From Pocillopora verrucosa (Eukaryota; Cnidaria; Anthozoa; Scleractinia; Pocilloporidae): DNA of 64,000 bases. The position numbers and the translations under genes were made by a program. Positions within the stretch are counted from its first letter, which is position 1; every line of letters begins with the position of its first letter. Under the pieces are notes generated by a model. It was not told the origin of the DNA. It ran no database searches and saw only the letters and a list, made by a program, of their open reading frames with translations. Below are positions 1 through 12,711 of this stretch, piece by piece. The stretch spans positions 16,409,512 to 16,473,511 of the forward strand of contig NC_089319.1 of NCBI RefSeq assembly GCF_036669915.1, written 5' to 3'.

Positions 1-234
1 AACAAATCATTCAGCAGTGTTACAATGGGAAGAAATTTGATGCTGCTCTCTCTTAGGGTTTAAAAGGTTTTGAGTTACTTATCAATTCCTGATTGCTTAG
101 TGAATTAATTATTTGCCTAAATGCCCATACAGCCCTTCCAAGTTTTTAACTCTTTAACCTTTTGTGATAAGACACTTGGCTATTACATTTACTGGTTATG
201 GTTTTAAGAGTATCATTTTGTTTTTACTTTTAAG

Positions 235-3200
235 TCTTCCCAAACCTGTGAAACGAAGGTTAAAGGCTTTGAAAAATATACAGGTCAGTTTCTTTGATTT
301 CTTCAAATGTTTGTTGAAGTAGTTTTGATAATTTTGTGGCTTACTTGCTCACTGTCCCTCTTCTGGTCCCCACTTTTGTATTTTTTGCCATGTGTTTCTT
401 TGTTGTGTTCCAGGTTGAATGTTGCAAAGTGGAAGGGTTATTCTATGAGAGAGTACATGCTCTTGAATGTGAATTTGCTGAAAAGTTTAAACCATTGTTT
501 GAAAAGGTAAGGCAGTATTTTGTTTTGTTTGTAATAATTTATGGTGTCTATATGAAGATTTTAAAGTTATCAGTAGATTCTTTACTTTTACAATCCCTTC
601 ATCTACCAGGATACTAGAAAACTGTCAGGGGACATTTAAAATGCCATGGGGTATCCTGCAATGGACTTGTATCTGTTTCAAGGGGAAATCTTCTACAATC
701 GTTATAACACCATTTGCTGAAAATTCACTGCAAGGCCACCCTTTTAATTTTTTTTTTTTTTTTTTTCATGTCGACACTCTTCTGATCTCAATGCTTTGGG
801 AATATTGTCTCACTAGCCCAATAAAATATACCAGTTCACACCCTAACCTTTTGACACCTAGGAGTGTTTTGCATCTAAACTTTCTCCTTACAATATCACC
901 CCTGGATCAAATACCAAGGTCACGAGAAGTAGGAAATGATTACCAAATAAAGAAGCTGTGAGTGTTAACAAATTCTCCTTGTCAGTACCTAGGGAAATGT
1001 ATATCAAACACTTTGGAGAATATGTAAGCTGATATCTGGATGTAAAGGGTTAAAAGAAGGCTTGACTATTCTGTGGTAAATATCCACAAGACCTTTTAGC
1101 TTAGGGTTAGAGGTTAGCTTGACCAATGTGAAGGACTTTTGAAAATGTTATTGTATTGTACAAGGAAAGAATGATAAAATACTTTTTTATCTTGTATGGA
1201 TGATAGCGTCGCAACATTGTCAATGGACTAGTGGAACCTACAGATGAGGAATGCCAATGGCAAAGTGATGAGGAGGACGATGAGAATGAGGACAAGGAAG
1301 AGAAAAAAGAGGAAGATGTTACACAGCTGACTGTAAGCTGGATGTTTTGATCATTTGTCATGTTGAAATCAATCTCTGTGCTGTTACTATCCTTCAGGCT
1401 TAATGTGCAACTGAATTTTCTAGGTAACATTTCTGTGTGGAATAGTGCTCATAATTTTATTTTAGACTTCTGGAAAATGAAAATGTCTCTTAAAAAAAAA
1501 ACAGTGTGCTATCACTGAGAGAAATAGAAATTCTTTAGGGGTGGAGAGGACATATTGGGGAAATAAAATGGGCTTCATCCTTTCACCCCTTAAAGTGATA
1601 AGCATCAAATTTCTCCCAAAGTTATCACCCCTGAAGCAAGCATTAAGGACATGAGAATAACAGAAATGATCCACAACTTACAAAGCTCTGGATTGTTAGA
1701 CAAATTCTCCTTGGCAGTACTATGGGAAATGTAAAGGGTACTGTATGGAGAATATGCCACTGGCATTAGGGTGTTAAAGGTTAAGGTTTTTTACTTTCAG
1801 TAGTAACAACTAGATCTTTTCATCAAAGTTTATAAATTTCAGATCACTGAAAATGTTTCTTTCCTTCTCTCCTCCTCAGGGTGAAGTGAAAGAAAAAGTG
1901 AAAATAGAGGATGAAGAGAAGCTCGAGACTTCAGAACTATCAGGTAGGTTGAGCTTTTTCTCTTTAGAATGAGAGCCTTCTCTTCTTTTTTTATTGTCAT
2001 GGTTTGTTCACAGACTGAAAGAAATTAGCTTAGTGATCAATCTGTCTCATCCCAGATGATGTCAAGGGTGTTCCAGAGTTTTGGTTGACAGCGATGAAGA
2101 ATGTAGATCTGTTAGCTGACATGATTCAGGTGAAATTAATTTTGCAACCCATTTTAACAGATTATATTATTGTTGTGTTAACAGTATATATAGTGAAAAG
2201 AAGAAGTGTAGGTTTGCATCTGAATCAGTGGTTCAAAACTCAAAACTGGCAGCTAAGCCACTCATGAAGTGTCTGAACTGTTCCAGATTCAAAAAGCCCT
2301 ATTTTCAAAACTGATTCAGAAACAGAATTTTATAGAAAATTTTATTTTGTGAACAGATTATATCATATTATTTTGCTTTGTTAACAGATTATATTATTGT
2401 TGTGTTAACTGTGTAGATAATGAAAAGAAAAAGTTTAGTTTTGCATCTGAATTAGTGGTTCAAAACTCAAAACTCAAAACTGGCAGCTAAGCCACACGTG
2501 AAAAATGTCTGAACTGTTCCAGATTCAAAAAGCCCTATTTTCAAAACTGATTCAGAAGCAGGATTTTATAGAAAATTTTATTTTGTGAAGGAGACCTCAG
2601 AGTCAGCCTATCAAACAATAATTTTAAAATGACCACATGTTCACCTGTGTAGGGAAGCCCAATTTAGTATTTTTCTGAAGTCAAGGTACTGTACTTGGAT
2701 ATATGTAATTTTTTATGGTTGTTAAAGTTGAAACTGAATTTTGTTTTTTTATGTACATAACTTAGGAACATGATGAACCAATTTTGAAGCACCTCCTCGA
2801 TATCAGAGTCATTTTTACTGGGCCAGACAGCAATGTTGACACAACACAGTATCCTCAACCTACACCAATGGTTTGTATTGGAGAAAGTTTTAATCATGCT
2901 GTTATTAGTGCTGATAATATTGTCAATTTAGCCTGCATTAATCAGTGAGAATGTTTATGTTTTAGGTGTCAGCAAAGTCAATTTTTGTTTAAATTTGTCA
3001 TAATTAGAATTGTTTTCTTCTGCTAATACAATGTTTTGGGTTTTTTTTTTCTATTTTCAGGGCTTTGTGCTGGAATTCCACTTCTCACCAAACCCTTATT
3101 TTACAAATACTGTAAGTTGAGACACCTTGTATAGGGAAAAAAAACTATCTACTCTTCTTACCCCTAGTTGCGGTAATGGTGGGAGAAATGCAAATGGAAT

Positions 3201-5120
3201 GAATAGAAAAAAAAAAGCTGCTAAAGCTTTATATTATATGCTCCCAATGATTCCAAAACATTTGCTTAGAGAGCAGATCAAAGTCAACCCCTTATCTCTT
3301 CAGTGTGCAAACTCTCTATACTGTTCTCTATACATTTCCTAGTACTAAAATCACCTTCAAAATGCATCATGGTTTTTTTTTTTACAAAGCTAGAAGTGTT
3401 GTTGCTCTGCAATGTAATCTTTGTAACAAAAGCAGATCTTTTAAGTGACAGAAGATAAAGACAACTGAAATTAAAAAAAAAAAATGTCTTGTTTCTAGGT
3501 TTTAACCAAGAGTTATAAAATGAAATGTGAGCCAGATGAGGAAGATCCATTTTCATTTGAGGGGCCAGAAATAATCAGCACATCTGGGTAATTTTTTTTA
3601 TCACTTTTATCATATTTAAAGGTTTACTGATTGATCTGTGTTGCTTAGGGTTAGGGTTAGGGTTATTTGTTCTGTCCATGGGTTATTTACAAATAATTTT
3701 GCAAATTCCATGGTGAAGTGAATCAACCCTTCTTACAATAAAATCGGTTTGCAACTTCTACACACTGTTCTCTATACATTTCCTCTAGTGCCAACAGGGA
3801 GGATTTATAGTTAACAATTAAGAGCTTCTTCAGCTGTTGATCATTTCCACTATTCTTGTGATCTAAACATGTTATTTAGGGGTGATGTTGTAAGGAGAAA
3901 TTATATATTTATCACTCTCAAGGGTCAAAGAGAGGGTTAAAGGGTAATTTTCCACACTGATACTTGTTTTTGAACCCCTTGTTTGGCCTGTATGTGTTAT
4001 TTTGCTGATACAATTCTATTAAACAAGTTTTTTTCATTTTATTTTAGCTGCAATATCGACTGGAAGAAAGGCAAGAATGTGACGCAGAAAGTTGTAAAGA
4101 AAAAACAAAAGAAAAAGGGTATGTTTTGTTAACTTTACAGGTCACTGTTATATGAATCTCAGAAATAATTGGTGAAACAATATATTTCTGTTTTTTTATT
4201 TAGGTTCTGGTGGCAGAGGACAAACAAGATTTGTCAGCAAAACAATAAAAAATGATTCTTTCTTCAACTTCTTTTCCCCTCCAGAGGGTGAGTCTAGTTC
4301 TTGTAATACAACCCAGAGGCCTGTAGTTTTCAAATTATTTGAGTGAAATTTGGTTTGATTTCTCTTGTTTTAAAGCATATGTTAGGTTATTTTATTTAGC
4401 TGTGACAAAAATTTTTAGGAAAAAATTAAGAAATATTGGTTGAAAAATCAGATCTCCAAAGTAGTAAAACTAAGACAAGTTCCTCACACTTACTTGGGAT
4501 TTGTGTATTTTGAACAGTGCACATTAGCCTTTGACATAAAACAAGGCTTGACCCCCAAACCTCTATATCTGCCACTCAACAGTCTCGCCTTTAGTCTGAC
4601 GTTCTGTGTTTTAATTTTCTACTTCTTACCCATTTGTTAGGAAAATCACACTCACTACACTCTTGTTCTTACGTTATGTAACTTTTTTTCCAGTTCCTGA
4701 AGATGAGGCTGATATGGTATGTTTCCTAGTTGCAAAGATTTTCCTTACTAGCCAATTTTATTTTTTGCAAGTATGAGTGAAATGTTTTGTAAATGAATGG
4801 TGCTGCATCAGATAACTGTGTGGACATAAATAAATAATGTACTGAAATGTTGTTTCAGGATGAAGAAACAGAGGCTCTTTTGTCAGCAGACTTTGAAATT
4901 GGTCATTTCTTTAGAGAAAGAGTAATTCCAAAGGTAGAATTATCTTGAAGTTTGTTTAAAATGTTGTAGAGATTTATTTTGAGGAAACACTTCTGAACAT
5001 AATTATATCCCTCTAAGGATAGTAGGGTATTTTGAAGTGTGAATCAGTAAGAGTCAGTGAGGGTCTTTTATTGCTCTCTTGTAACATTTCATTTTGAAAA
5101 AATGGTTCAGACTCCTGAGC

Positions 5121-5167
<47 letters not shown>

Positions 5168-7018
5168 TTAGCTTGGTGGATGTTAGATCCCAACCATGTG
5201 CACGTGATTTAGAATTACTAATGAGTTTGTTGACAAGTGACTTCTTTTTACTGTTTCAGGCTGTTCTGTATTTTACTGGAGAAGCTCTTGAAGACGAGGT
5301 TAGTTAATCGTTTAAATTGCAGACTGAAGTGATTTACTTAACCATCACCTTACAATAACGTTATATCATTCAACAATCATATTTTCACCGGAAAGTTGTC
5401 GTGATGAAACACCAAATTTTCCTAACTGATAAACGACCGCTTGTAATATTGTATTGGAAACAGAATCGCAAATGTGGTTCTAATAAAATTCTTAATTACG
5501 ATGATGGATTGGGCTTAATTGGGTCAAGTGTTGCCACTAATCTGTTACGCTTATAAAGGGCATCAGTTGAACCTAAGTGAAGTTCTAATCTTTATAACGA
5601 CATGTCTTGCGTTAACTCCCACGAGTGACCAGATGTCCATACCCTCTCAAGCAGACAAGGGATGAGAATAAAGAAAAATATTAATTCGGGGATGACTAGT
5701 TGATAAAATGCCAAATCAATAAAACTAACATCGTAAGAATTGTATGGCAGAGAGAGAAGGGAATTTGAGTAGATCTTGGAAGTGAAATGGTTAACCTTGA
5801 TGAAGGTTTAGCAGCTAGAAAAGAGAAATGGTAACGTGATACGTCATTATACTCTCATCTCATTTATACCGTATAGTGATTTTGTAATGCAAGGAAATGT
5901 TACTTGTGAAAACACTTCTGAAAGCTGTAGAGTGGGGAGGAGGGGGGGGGGGGGAAGAGAGAGAGAATTAATTATGTGGTGCACCCTTACACTTTCGACT
6001 CTTCCCTCCAAGAAACTAATTTTCCTTCTGTTATTTTTATTTTTCAGTTCGAAGAAGAAGAAGATGAAGGTGAAGATGACGAGGTATGTTTATGGTATAC
6101 ACTATACTCTAGATTGTTCGGACGAAATGCCGGACAGTTGGGAGAAGGAGGGAAATGGAGAATACAAACAATGTGTGTTACGCCTCCAATTTTACTCGAG
6201 TTGTCTACAAATGAAAATGATTTGTGTTTGTTATAAATCATATTTTACTGGAGTTGCCATTGAAGTCGTAGAAGTCACTTCCCTCGAACTTCAAGAAGAT
6301 GCATTTTCTACGGGGAATGTTTGGAAGTGAGGCGCGCCCGCAGAACAGTATTCTGTTATCTTTGACAGCAGTGATCAATGCAATAATCGTGAGGTGTGTG
6401 AGAGCCCACACCCACCCCTTCCCCCACCCCATCCTTTTTGACGGCAAAGTCTCTTTAGAGTTCGAGAGGTTTTCCATCGTGTATGATTACTTGTTCTTTT
6501 TCTTTATCAGGAAGGGGAGGGTGATGAAGAGGAAGATAGCGACCCCGATTATCAACCACCCCCGGTGAGTCAAGTGATTCATTAGCATTACCCACGGGTT
6601 TCAATGAGAGCCGGTCACCGGCGGTCTACTGCCGCCTTTAATTTGAGACCTCTCAGCTCCGTCTGTTGAGCTTGCGAGCAGGCTGTTTTGGTAAGGTTTC
6701 GCCTTACTGCGCAGCCGCCTATCTCACCATCGGCAGCCGCTGAGCACTTGTTGAGCCCGTCTAAAGGGGAACACCTCTGCCTATACGACCGTCCATTTAT
6801 TTACTTTATTGCATCCGATTAGTTATAAGGGTGGTGTGCAGTTTCTACACCGTCTACAGTGCGTAGTGAGGCAAAATTTTGATAGTTCTGCTCTTGTTTT
6901 CCATTACTCGTTTTGTTAGAGTTGACCGTTCTTCAGCAGTAAAAACCTTGTAATGGTTAAACGATCATCTCTTGTTTCTCAGGACGGCGACAAGCCAGTG
7001 GAATGTAAGAATCAATGA
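235..7018 (+). CDS. NAP1L: NAP1-like nucleosome assembly protein (5' end outside window)
   Basis: Histone H2A-H2B chaperone of the NAP1 family. Sixteen coding exons keep one frame: 235-283, 414-506, 1207-1332, 1880-1943, 2056-2129, 2766-2870, 3061-3111, 3499-3587, 4048-4118, 4204-4287, 4694-4716, 4859-4933, 5260-5298, 6048-6083, 6511-6564, 6983-7018. They give 355 residues plus stop; the N-terminus lies left of the window. Visible signatures are LPKPVKRRLKALKNIQ at the start, the long dimerisation-helix exon at 414-506, an acidic insert (1207-1332), VPEFWLTAMKNVDLLADMIQ, VLEFHFSPNPYFTNT, CNIDWKKGKNVTQK followed by a lysine-rich NLS-like run, and a Glu/Asp-rich tail over four small exons. The protein ends CKNQ, a CaaX-type prenylation box as in vertebrate NAP1L1. 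Family assignment is secure; which vertebrate paralogue it matches is not decided. Confidence 0.95.
840..1053. mobile_element. MITE, TTAACCC family, in NAP1L intron
   Basis: About 210 bp related to the element at 7282-7489. Shared blocks are 'tctccttacaatatcacccct', 'aaggtca(t/c)gag', 'aaatgat(t/c)acca' and the end 'gtaaagggttaa'. The left end is eroded. No coding capacity, so non-autonomous. Confidence 0.6.
1581..1785. mobile_element. MITE, TTAACCC family, in NAP1L intron
   Basis: Second intronic copy of the same family: 'caccccttaaagtgataagc', 'atcacccctgaag', 'attaaggacatgagaataa', 'caaattctccttggcagtac', ending 'agggtgttaaagg'. It carries family-typical substitutions and eroded termini. 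Confidence 0.6.
3287..3356. mobile_element. Partial MITE, TTAACCC family
   Basis: Fragment with the family block 'ctgttctctatacatttcct' in a NAP1L intron. A further partial copy in the same orientation follows at 3765-3943. Confidence 0.4.
3645..3665 (+). repeat. Short interstitial TTAGGG run
   Basis: Three perfect TTAGGG units plus TTA inside a NAP1L intron. This matches the metazoan telomere repeat but is short enough to be chance. Confidence 0.6.
3765..3943. mobile_element. Partial MITE, TTAACCC family, inverted copy
   Basis: Contains 'ttctctatacatttcctcta', 'gatcatttcc', 'aggggtgatgttgtaaggag' and 'gagggttaaag', the reverse-orientation form of the element at 7282-7489. Confidence 0.5.
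5121..5166 (+). repeat. (GTT)n microsatellite
   Basis: About fifteen GTT units in a NAP1L intron; likely length-polymorphic. Confidence 0.95.
6596..6790. other. GC-rich intronic segment with successive hairpins
   Basis: Much richer in GC than the surrounding intron. Local inverted repeats follow one another: GCCGG-tca-CCGGC, GGCGG...CCGCC and GTAAGG-tttcg-CCTTAC. No ORF fits. It could be a SINE-like repeat or a structured RNA; I cannot place it in a known family. Confidence 0.35.
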
Positions 7019-7281
7019 ACACAGATTCGGTTTCTCTTTGAGGAAAACTTTCTATGAAAGAAAAGCCAATTTGCGGTGCTTTTGATTGACTTTGTCCTGG
7101 AGATCTGGAGTTGATTGACATAGCCTTGGAAAGTCAGGATTGAAAGCCATCCATATATTTATTTTAAAACGTTCATTGAACAACTTAATCGTTGCTGGGA
7201 AAGCCACCTCTTGTCAGTGAAGTATCGTTTGCAGCTTTATCTTCTTCGTTCTCTTGTTAACCAAGGAATCCCACGTTTTGC

Positions 7282-7489
7282 TTAACCCTTTACATCCTGA
7301 GAGTGAGTGGCATCTAATTTCTCCTAACAATATCCCCCCTGAATCACACATTAAGGTCATGAGAATAAAGAAAATGATCACCAACCAAAGAAGCTTTTGA
7401 TCAGTAAACGAATTTTCCTTGTCAGTAACCTTAGGGAAATGTATAAAGAAGGATAATATGCATACTGATGTTAGGGTGTAAAGGGTTAA
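7282..7489. mobile_element. Intact TTAACCC-family MITE in the NAP1L 3' region
   Basis: 208 bp bounded by a perfect 13-bp inverted repeat: TTAACCCTTTACA at 7282-7294 and TGTAAAGGGTTAA at 7477-7489. It sits 264 bp after the NAP1L stop, probably in its 3' UTR, and brings an AATAAA at 7364-7369. No ORF. This is the best reference copy of the family in the window. Confidence 0.8.
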
Positions 7490-7557
7490 ACACTGCAAGA
7501 TATAAGACACTGTATCTCGTTCGTTGCATGAGAATTGATTTTGAAGTCCATTAGAAG

Positions 7558-7576
7558 AGAGAAAGAGAAAGAGAGA

Positions 7577-7607
<31 letters not shown>

Positions 7608-7610
7608 GAG
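7558..7610 (+). repeat. (GA)n microsatellite
   Basis: Near-pure GA run followed by an A run, downstream of NAP1L. Confidence 0.95.
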
Positions 7611-8028
7611 AAAAAAAAAACTTAACAGCGGATAGTTGCCATTTTCCCAATCTTCAATGAAGAACTGAAGCTTGTAGAGCTCCGCTCGTGTTAAAACCTA
7701 TGATAACAGTAGAAAAATAGCTTTAAGAAAGTGAAAACTACTGTGGATGTAACTGGAAAATGAACTTTGAATGTATCTTGTGAAAATAAGAACTAAGTGA
7801 AGGGAAGACATTGCGAATGATAGGTTGGGGAAATATTTTTTCGCCCTTTCCGGAAGATGTTTGTGGACGAAAAGTATATTTATGTATTGATTATTTCATA
7901 CAACATGGTATGGAGATCATCAATACAGTAGAATTGTGAAATTCAACCCTTGAATTACATGCGAGAATGTTTGCACTTTCTTTTTACAGACAAATTTTGC
8001 TTAGAATTGTAGAATCTTTCTCAGTCCA

Positions 8029-8034
8029 AATAAA
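8029..8034 (+). promoter_or_regulatory. Candidate NAP1L polyadenylation signal
   Basis: AATAAA about 1 kb after the NAP1L stop and the most plausible end of its 3' UTR. Another AATAAA lies at 7364-7369, inside a MITE. Only transcript data can choose between them. Confidence 0.4.
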
Positions 8035-8540
8035 TGAAAGGTGAAACTTTTCGAAGGAGTGTTAATATATCCTCCGTGTTTGCCCTTTGGGAAGAGATTT
8101 GGATGAGATTCTTGATCTCCGCTCAGGAGTACATATGAGAACCAAAGGTAAACCAAGCTCGCACGATAAGCCTCCGTAGCTATACATGCCAATGTGTTTA
8201 TGTTGCTCAACTGGTGAAATATTAAGATTTGTTTGGGAGAAAACAGTCGCACTCTCAACTTGAAATCTGAAATAGTTTTGAATTAAAACAAACTTACCCT
8301 ACTTAAGTGGTCGTCCCTTTGTATCGTGATTTTTCTGGGCGGATTAAGGAAAGGATAGAATTATAGAAAGGGCCATTGCGTGGTCATTTCCTATACAGCT
8401 CCTAATATTTCGCCCATTACGCAACGTAAAACATTTTCCCTTTTACGGAGGCTCATTGTGCGAGCATGGGCTGCCTGTGTGATGAGCGATCGGAACTGTC
8501 TGGGAAACCTACGGACTTGTGGAGGAGGAGGTGGGGGTAG

Positions 8541-8640
8541 AACTTACGATGGACTGGTATCTCATCCGGGGGGGAGCAGCAATAGATTTAGTGCTCCAGA
8601 AAGCAACGTAAGCTCCGGCTGAATCGGAAACTTAGCTTTA
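8541..8640 (+). mobile_element. SINE 3'-tail fragment
   Basis: Reads 'acgatggactggtatctcat', then 'ccgggggggagcagcaata' and 'gataagctccggc'-like sequence. I recognise this from memory as the tail module of the anthozoan tRNA-SINE whose head is at 14730-14856. The head is not attached here. Confidence 0.45.
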
Positions 8641-9872
8641 TGACTACTAGGCTCGATTACAAGCCGCTGGAAAGTAATATGAGCCCGCGCTCCTTTCCCT
8701 CGAATCCTCTTCAAAGCCCGAACACGAGAGAGCGGCGGAAATCGAGCCTAGATGACTGCTGGATTATCAATTGTAGGGTTAGAGCAGTAGGTAAACCGCC
8801 CCAGGTTGTCTTTAGTTCCGCTTCGGTGGTTTACACTCTTATCTGAAGTCGTTGTTGATAACCAACCTATGGACCAACGAATGGTTGCATTTGCATGCAG
8901 GTGTAGCATGATAACTGCCTCAGGAAGTAAAAACTTCACCCACTGGGTTGGTTTAACACCTGCACCAACCAACAGACCCCTTGCCTTGTCTCCCTTCTGT
9001 AGAATATGAAAACCTTCATCCACTCGTTCTCTGGCCATTAAAACATACCAGACCTCTAACGTCTCAGTGCCTTTATCTTTATATCCCTTTTCACTGAACC
9101 TTTGTTTTCCACATTCATTTGCTGATTATATGTCCTATTTTTGATATAATGGTGTACATTTTTATGGTTTGACCCAGCTACCCGCGTTTTAAGGGATAGG
9201 TTTATTGTATCTATTTTCAATCCTGTCTGCTCTAACTATTACAAATCCAAAGTTTGCAGCGGTTTCTCGATCACGTGTCCGTAGTATCATTACTTTGATC
9301 TCATCGACCAATGCATTGTGATTGGTTAACAAAAACCCTCGTCGTTTACTTAACAAAGCACATGCCCCCAATCGTACGTGATAATTTGCGTTTTTCAAGC
9401 GCTTGCGGCCAGCTAATTGATTTTACTTTGATTTTTTTTGTTTACTCCCTTGAGACATTTCACGCGATTACCATCCCGCTGCTTGGAGATTGAACCGCGC
9501 TCCTCCTCCGGGCGGACCGAAGACTGGACGCGAGAAAACAATGGATATCGAGCCCACGTAATATCTTCAGTAAATCTCCTTGGCCGCGTGATTAATTTGG
9601 TTGGTGTTCACCGCCACTCAATCGAAAAGCGCCTCATTAAAGACAAATACACTAATAACTTATCCAAGACAAGACGTATACATTTTTTACTTCGAAAGAC
9701 CTTTTTCCCACCCCACACCTCGCTTTCAAGGAAGAAGTGATGATTTTTCACAATAAAGTAACCCAAAAACTGAAATCACGAAGAGAACACACCATACGGA
9801 AACAACAAGACAGTGGCAACGATTTATGAAAACTTCACGGTTTCACTAGGCTTTGCGGTGAATTTCGGTAAA

Positions 9873-9880
9873 TGACGTCA
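9873..9880. promoter_or_regulatory. Palindromic CRE/ATF site
   Basis: Perfect TGACGTCA followed after four bases by ATGCATAAAAGC, an AT-rich TATA-like stretch. The arrangement resembles a small promoter, but no transcript is evident nearby. Confidence 0.25.
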
Positions 9881-10670
9881 TCATGCATAAAAGCAATCGA
9901 TGAAGGATCTCACACTTAACAGGATCTCGTTTGTGCGGTAAATAAGAGAAGTCCTGGGAACAGAGGTAGCAATCTTCCATGACGTCCCAACGTCCGCATC
10001 CTACGTTGCCCGTGGGTTCGCCCTTTGAAATTCAATATAGCGTCGTCATATTCTAGGCGGACCCCAAAAACACAGAGAACACCCAGAGCAACGACTTAAG
10101 GCATTAAGCTCCTTGGTTCTTCGCAGTGCTTCAGTGCCTGACGCAGTCGGCATGGATTACAATTTGTTTTTAAACTTAATCTGTTTAATCTACAAAACTC
10201 AGGCCACTCTCTCAAGCAATCAGATGGAAAAATCCGTAACAATAGGGACTTGATCAGCCGCGTTTTTCCACACTTCAATCAAGATTGTCTATTTGCATAT
10301 CGAATTTGTTGTTCATTTTATCTAACGTCTTCCATGTTTTTGATTTCCCGTTGATTTCTTTTAAATGTTCTGGTTTTACGAGACTTAATTAAAATACGCT
10401 CCTTTAAAAAAACAAGAACTCTAAGAGCTCTCGAAAGCATCTCAATTTCCGTGACAGCAAACTTCAAGGACAGACAATTCTTAAAAACTCAATTCAACCA
10501 AGTTTTCCCTCGATAAAATTGATGTCTGGGCTGAGTTAACATATCTTTGGCTTCAATTATTTTTCTTCAAAGAAGTAGATTGAAATAAAAGGGCAGTTAA
10601 ACTCCTAGCTGGTATAAGTTAAATGATTCCCATATCAATTGAGTTAACGTCCTCTCTCCGCTTCATACAT

Positions 10671-10718
10671 CAAATAGAAACAGAAGAGGCAGGCGAGGCA
10701 AAAATCATTCCAAGGTAA
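10671..10718 (-). pseudogene. Candidate last exon of the decayed tetraspanin
   Basis: After a good acceptor (TTTGTTTGCAG) the minus strand reads YLGMIFAS, like the start of a tetraspanin terminal exon, then runs to a stop near 10671 as PASSVSI. A neighbouring frame continues CLFCFYLM, as expected for transmembrane segment 4, which suggests an indel. The preceding short exon, which should carry the last loop cysteine, was not found. Tentative. Confidence 0.25.
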
Positions 10719-12416
10719 CTGCAAACAAAAGAAACATCTCGTGAAACCAATATCTGAGCTCTTGTATTCACACGGTGATTGACACTCCTTCAGTAGTTGC
10801 TACACAAAGTCTTGATGCTGAGTATTTCACTTTTTCATTCGCTTTTTTTTCCTCCTCAGACTATGATCATTACTTTTTCGTTATGATATATTTTCTCGCG
10901 ATCATCAATCTCGCGCCTTTCGTACTACCAATCAAATCAATTTTTGCTCCTATAACTCCTTGAATTAAAACGATAACCAAAATATATGTTCAGAAGTTTG
11001 ATAAATCTTGTCGTGTTTCCGTTTTTTTCCTTCCGTTATACCTAAGTTTACGCCCTTGAGCCGTGTACACGAGTAACCTGCACGAAGAAACGCCTACAGA
11101 TTTTAATCGGCCCTACAGATGTTAATCGGTTTTCCTTTTCCCTTTGGTGGGTGCGATAAGACACTTGGTGTTCACTGTTGAAGGAACATCTCCAAACCTG
11201 GATTTCCGGCAATGGCATACTGCTACAGTATAACCGAGTAGCGAACAGATGTTTTATTTTCGGACAAAATACTGTTAGCGACTGAAGAACCACCCTGTGA
11301 AGAGAATTTGAAGACAAGAGTGTTAGAAAGCGGGGCGATTGCGCGTAGGAGTCACTTAGTTATGCCTCGATCAATTTGATTTATCGGCGCTATTACTTGT
11401 GTGATACTTGGCTGAGGGTTGTCTGGGTTTCAGACCAGGCCATGAGAGTGGCGTGTTGCCGGGAAGCCAGCCACTTTTAAAGTATGAATTCACACCGTAT
11501 GGCCGGTATTTCGAGTTGATAAGAGTTGATTAGTGCCGGATTTCTAAAAGGGTCATTGATTCCGATGAGAGAGACGCGAGACAGCTTTACGGGAGATTTA
11601 TTGGGTGGCAGAAACCATATAATATTTATATCCATAATGAAAACTATGTATGACGTGAGTTTTACTTCTCACTGCCTTCCGAATGCTCGGGGGCCTAACA
11701 CGGCACCGCTGTTCAGGCCGTCAGGCCATGCTTGATTGTCAGGGGTAACCTAACGCGTTTCAAACAAAACTGCCCGTCCACTACGGCGCCGCCATATTGA
11801 AAACAAGTTTAGTAACCTGGCCGCACAAACCTAGCATAACGATGGAATCGCATCATCAAGCGGTTCACAATAAGCCGCTGGGCTGCTCTGGTTCTCGAAG
11901 AAAACATCATTATTTGAGTCACAAATGCTTTGTTTTGCGTCTCTTCTAGTCGTTCAAACGGATCGCCAGGCAGATTTAAAAAAGGATGCAAGTTACCGAA
12001 GAATATTGAAAATTATGGCAAATTGGAGGATAAATTTGTAGAGGTTAGATTATACTCTTCAGAATGGTCAAAAACGCTGTCGATGGACCATCTATTTTTT
12101 TATCACCTGGTAGGGGGGGGGGGGACTCATGGTTTGTCAGGGAGGAGGCGGAGGAAGGATCAGTCGCCACTACCAGAGTATAGAACGGGGCACTCTAGGA
12201 AACTGACTGCGCAATAATGGGGAATTATTAGAAGACTACCACGCCTTGGAGGAGGAAAGGTAAATTTTTATCTGAGACACGACCTAAGTCCTCCCAACCC
12301 TTCTGGCGGTAAATAATGGATTGGTCCCTAAACCCTTTTTAAAGACGCGATAAAAGTTTTATGGTTTCTGGAGCTTACTGCTCGGCTTTAAGGAACCGCA
12401 AATATTAAAACATTAC
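10719..12416. other. No recognisable gene
   Basis: If the tetraspanin-like locus is real, this is its intron space. A poly-G tract lies at about 12113-12124. I searched the minus strand for the expected 84-bp tetraspanin exon and did not find it. Confidence 0.5.
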
Positions 12417-12711
12417 CTTCGTAATGAAGTTTTGTTTTTATCAAAATTCGAACCCTTGGTGCAAGTTCTTGTGTTTTCGTCCTTCTTACAGCAACTCAGC
12501 GGTACTTTATTGTCCTTATTGACTTCTTTCCATTTACTTTCGTCCCAGTCCGTGTAATGACTTGCGCCACAGCATTCGAGCTTCAGAGATTAGACGACGA
12601 AAAATAGTATAATGAGTATTGTTTTACTTCCTCAAGGAAGACCTATGTACCTTCTGAGGAAAACAATCAGTTTGATGTATTAAACTCTGACTGAACGATT
12701 CTGTGCAAAAG

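Larger units (their letters stand above)
8035..10670. other. Intergenic stretch without a supported gene
   Basis: ORFs here are under 105 codons, lack recognisable motifs and are not bounded by convincing splice sites. The only items I can name are a SINE tail at 8541-8640 and a TGACGTCA site at 9873-9880. Confidence 0.6.

Noticed and set aside
1107..1430. Serine-rich minus-strand ORF
   Set aside because: Antisense of the acidic NAP1L exon (GAG/GAT codons read as Ser/Leu); a composition artefact. The same applies to 6044-6241.
5836..6330. 164-codon plus-strand ORF
   Set aside because: It covers NAP1L exon 6048-6083 and flanking introns in a mixture of coding and non-coding sequence; splice sites define the real exon.
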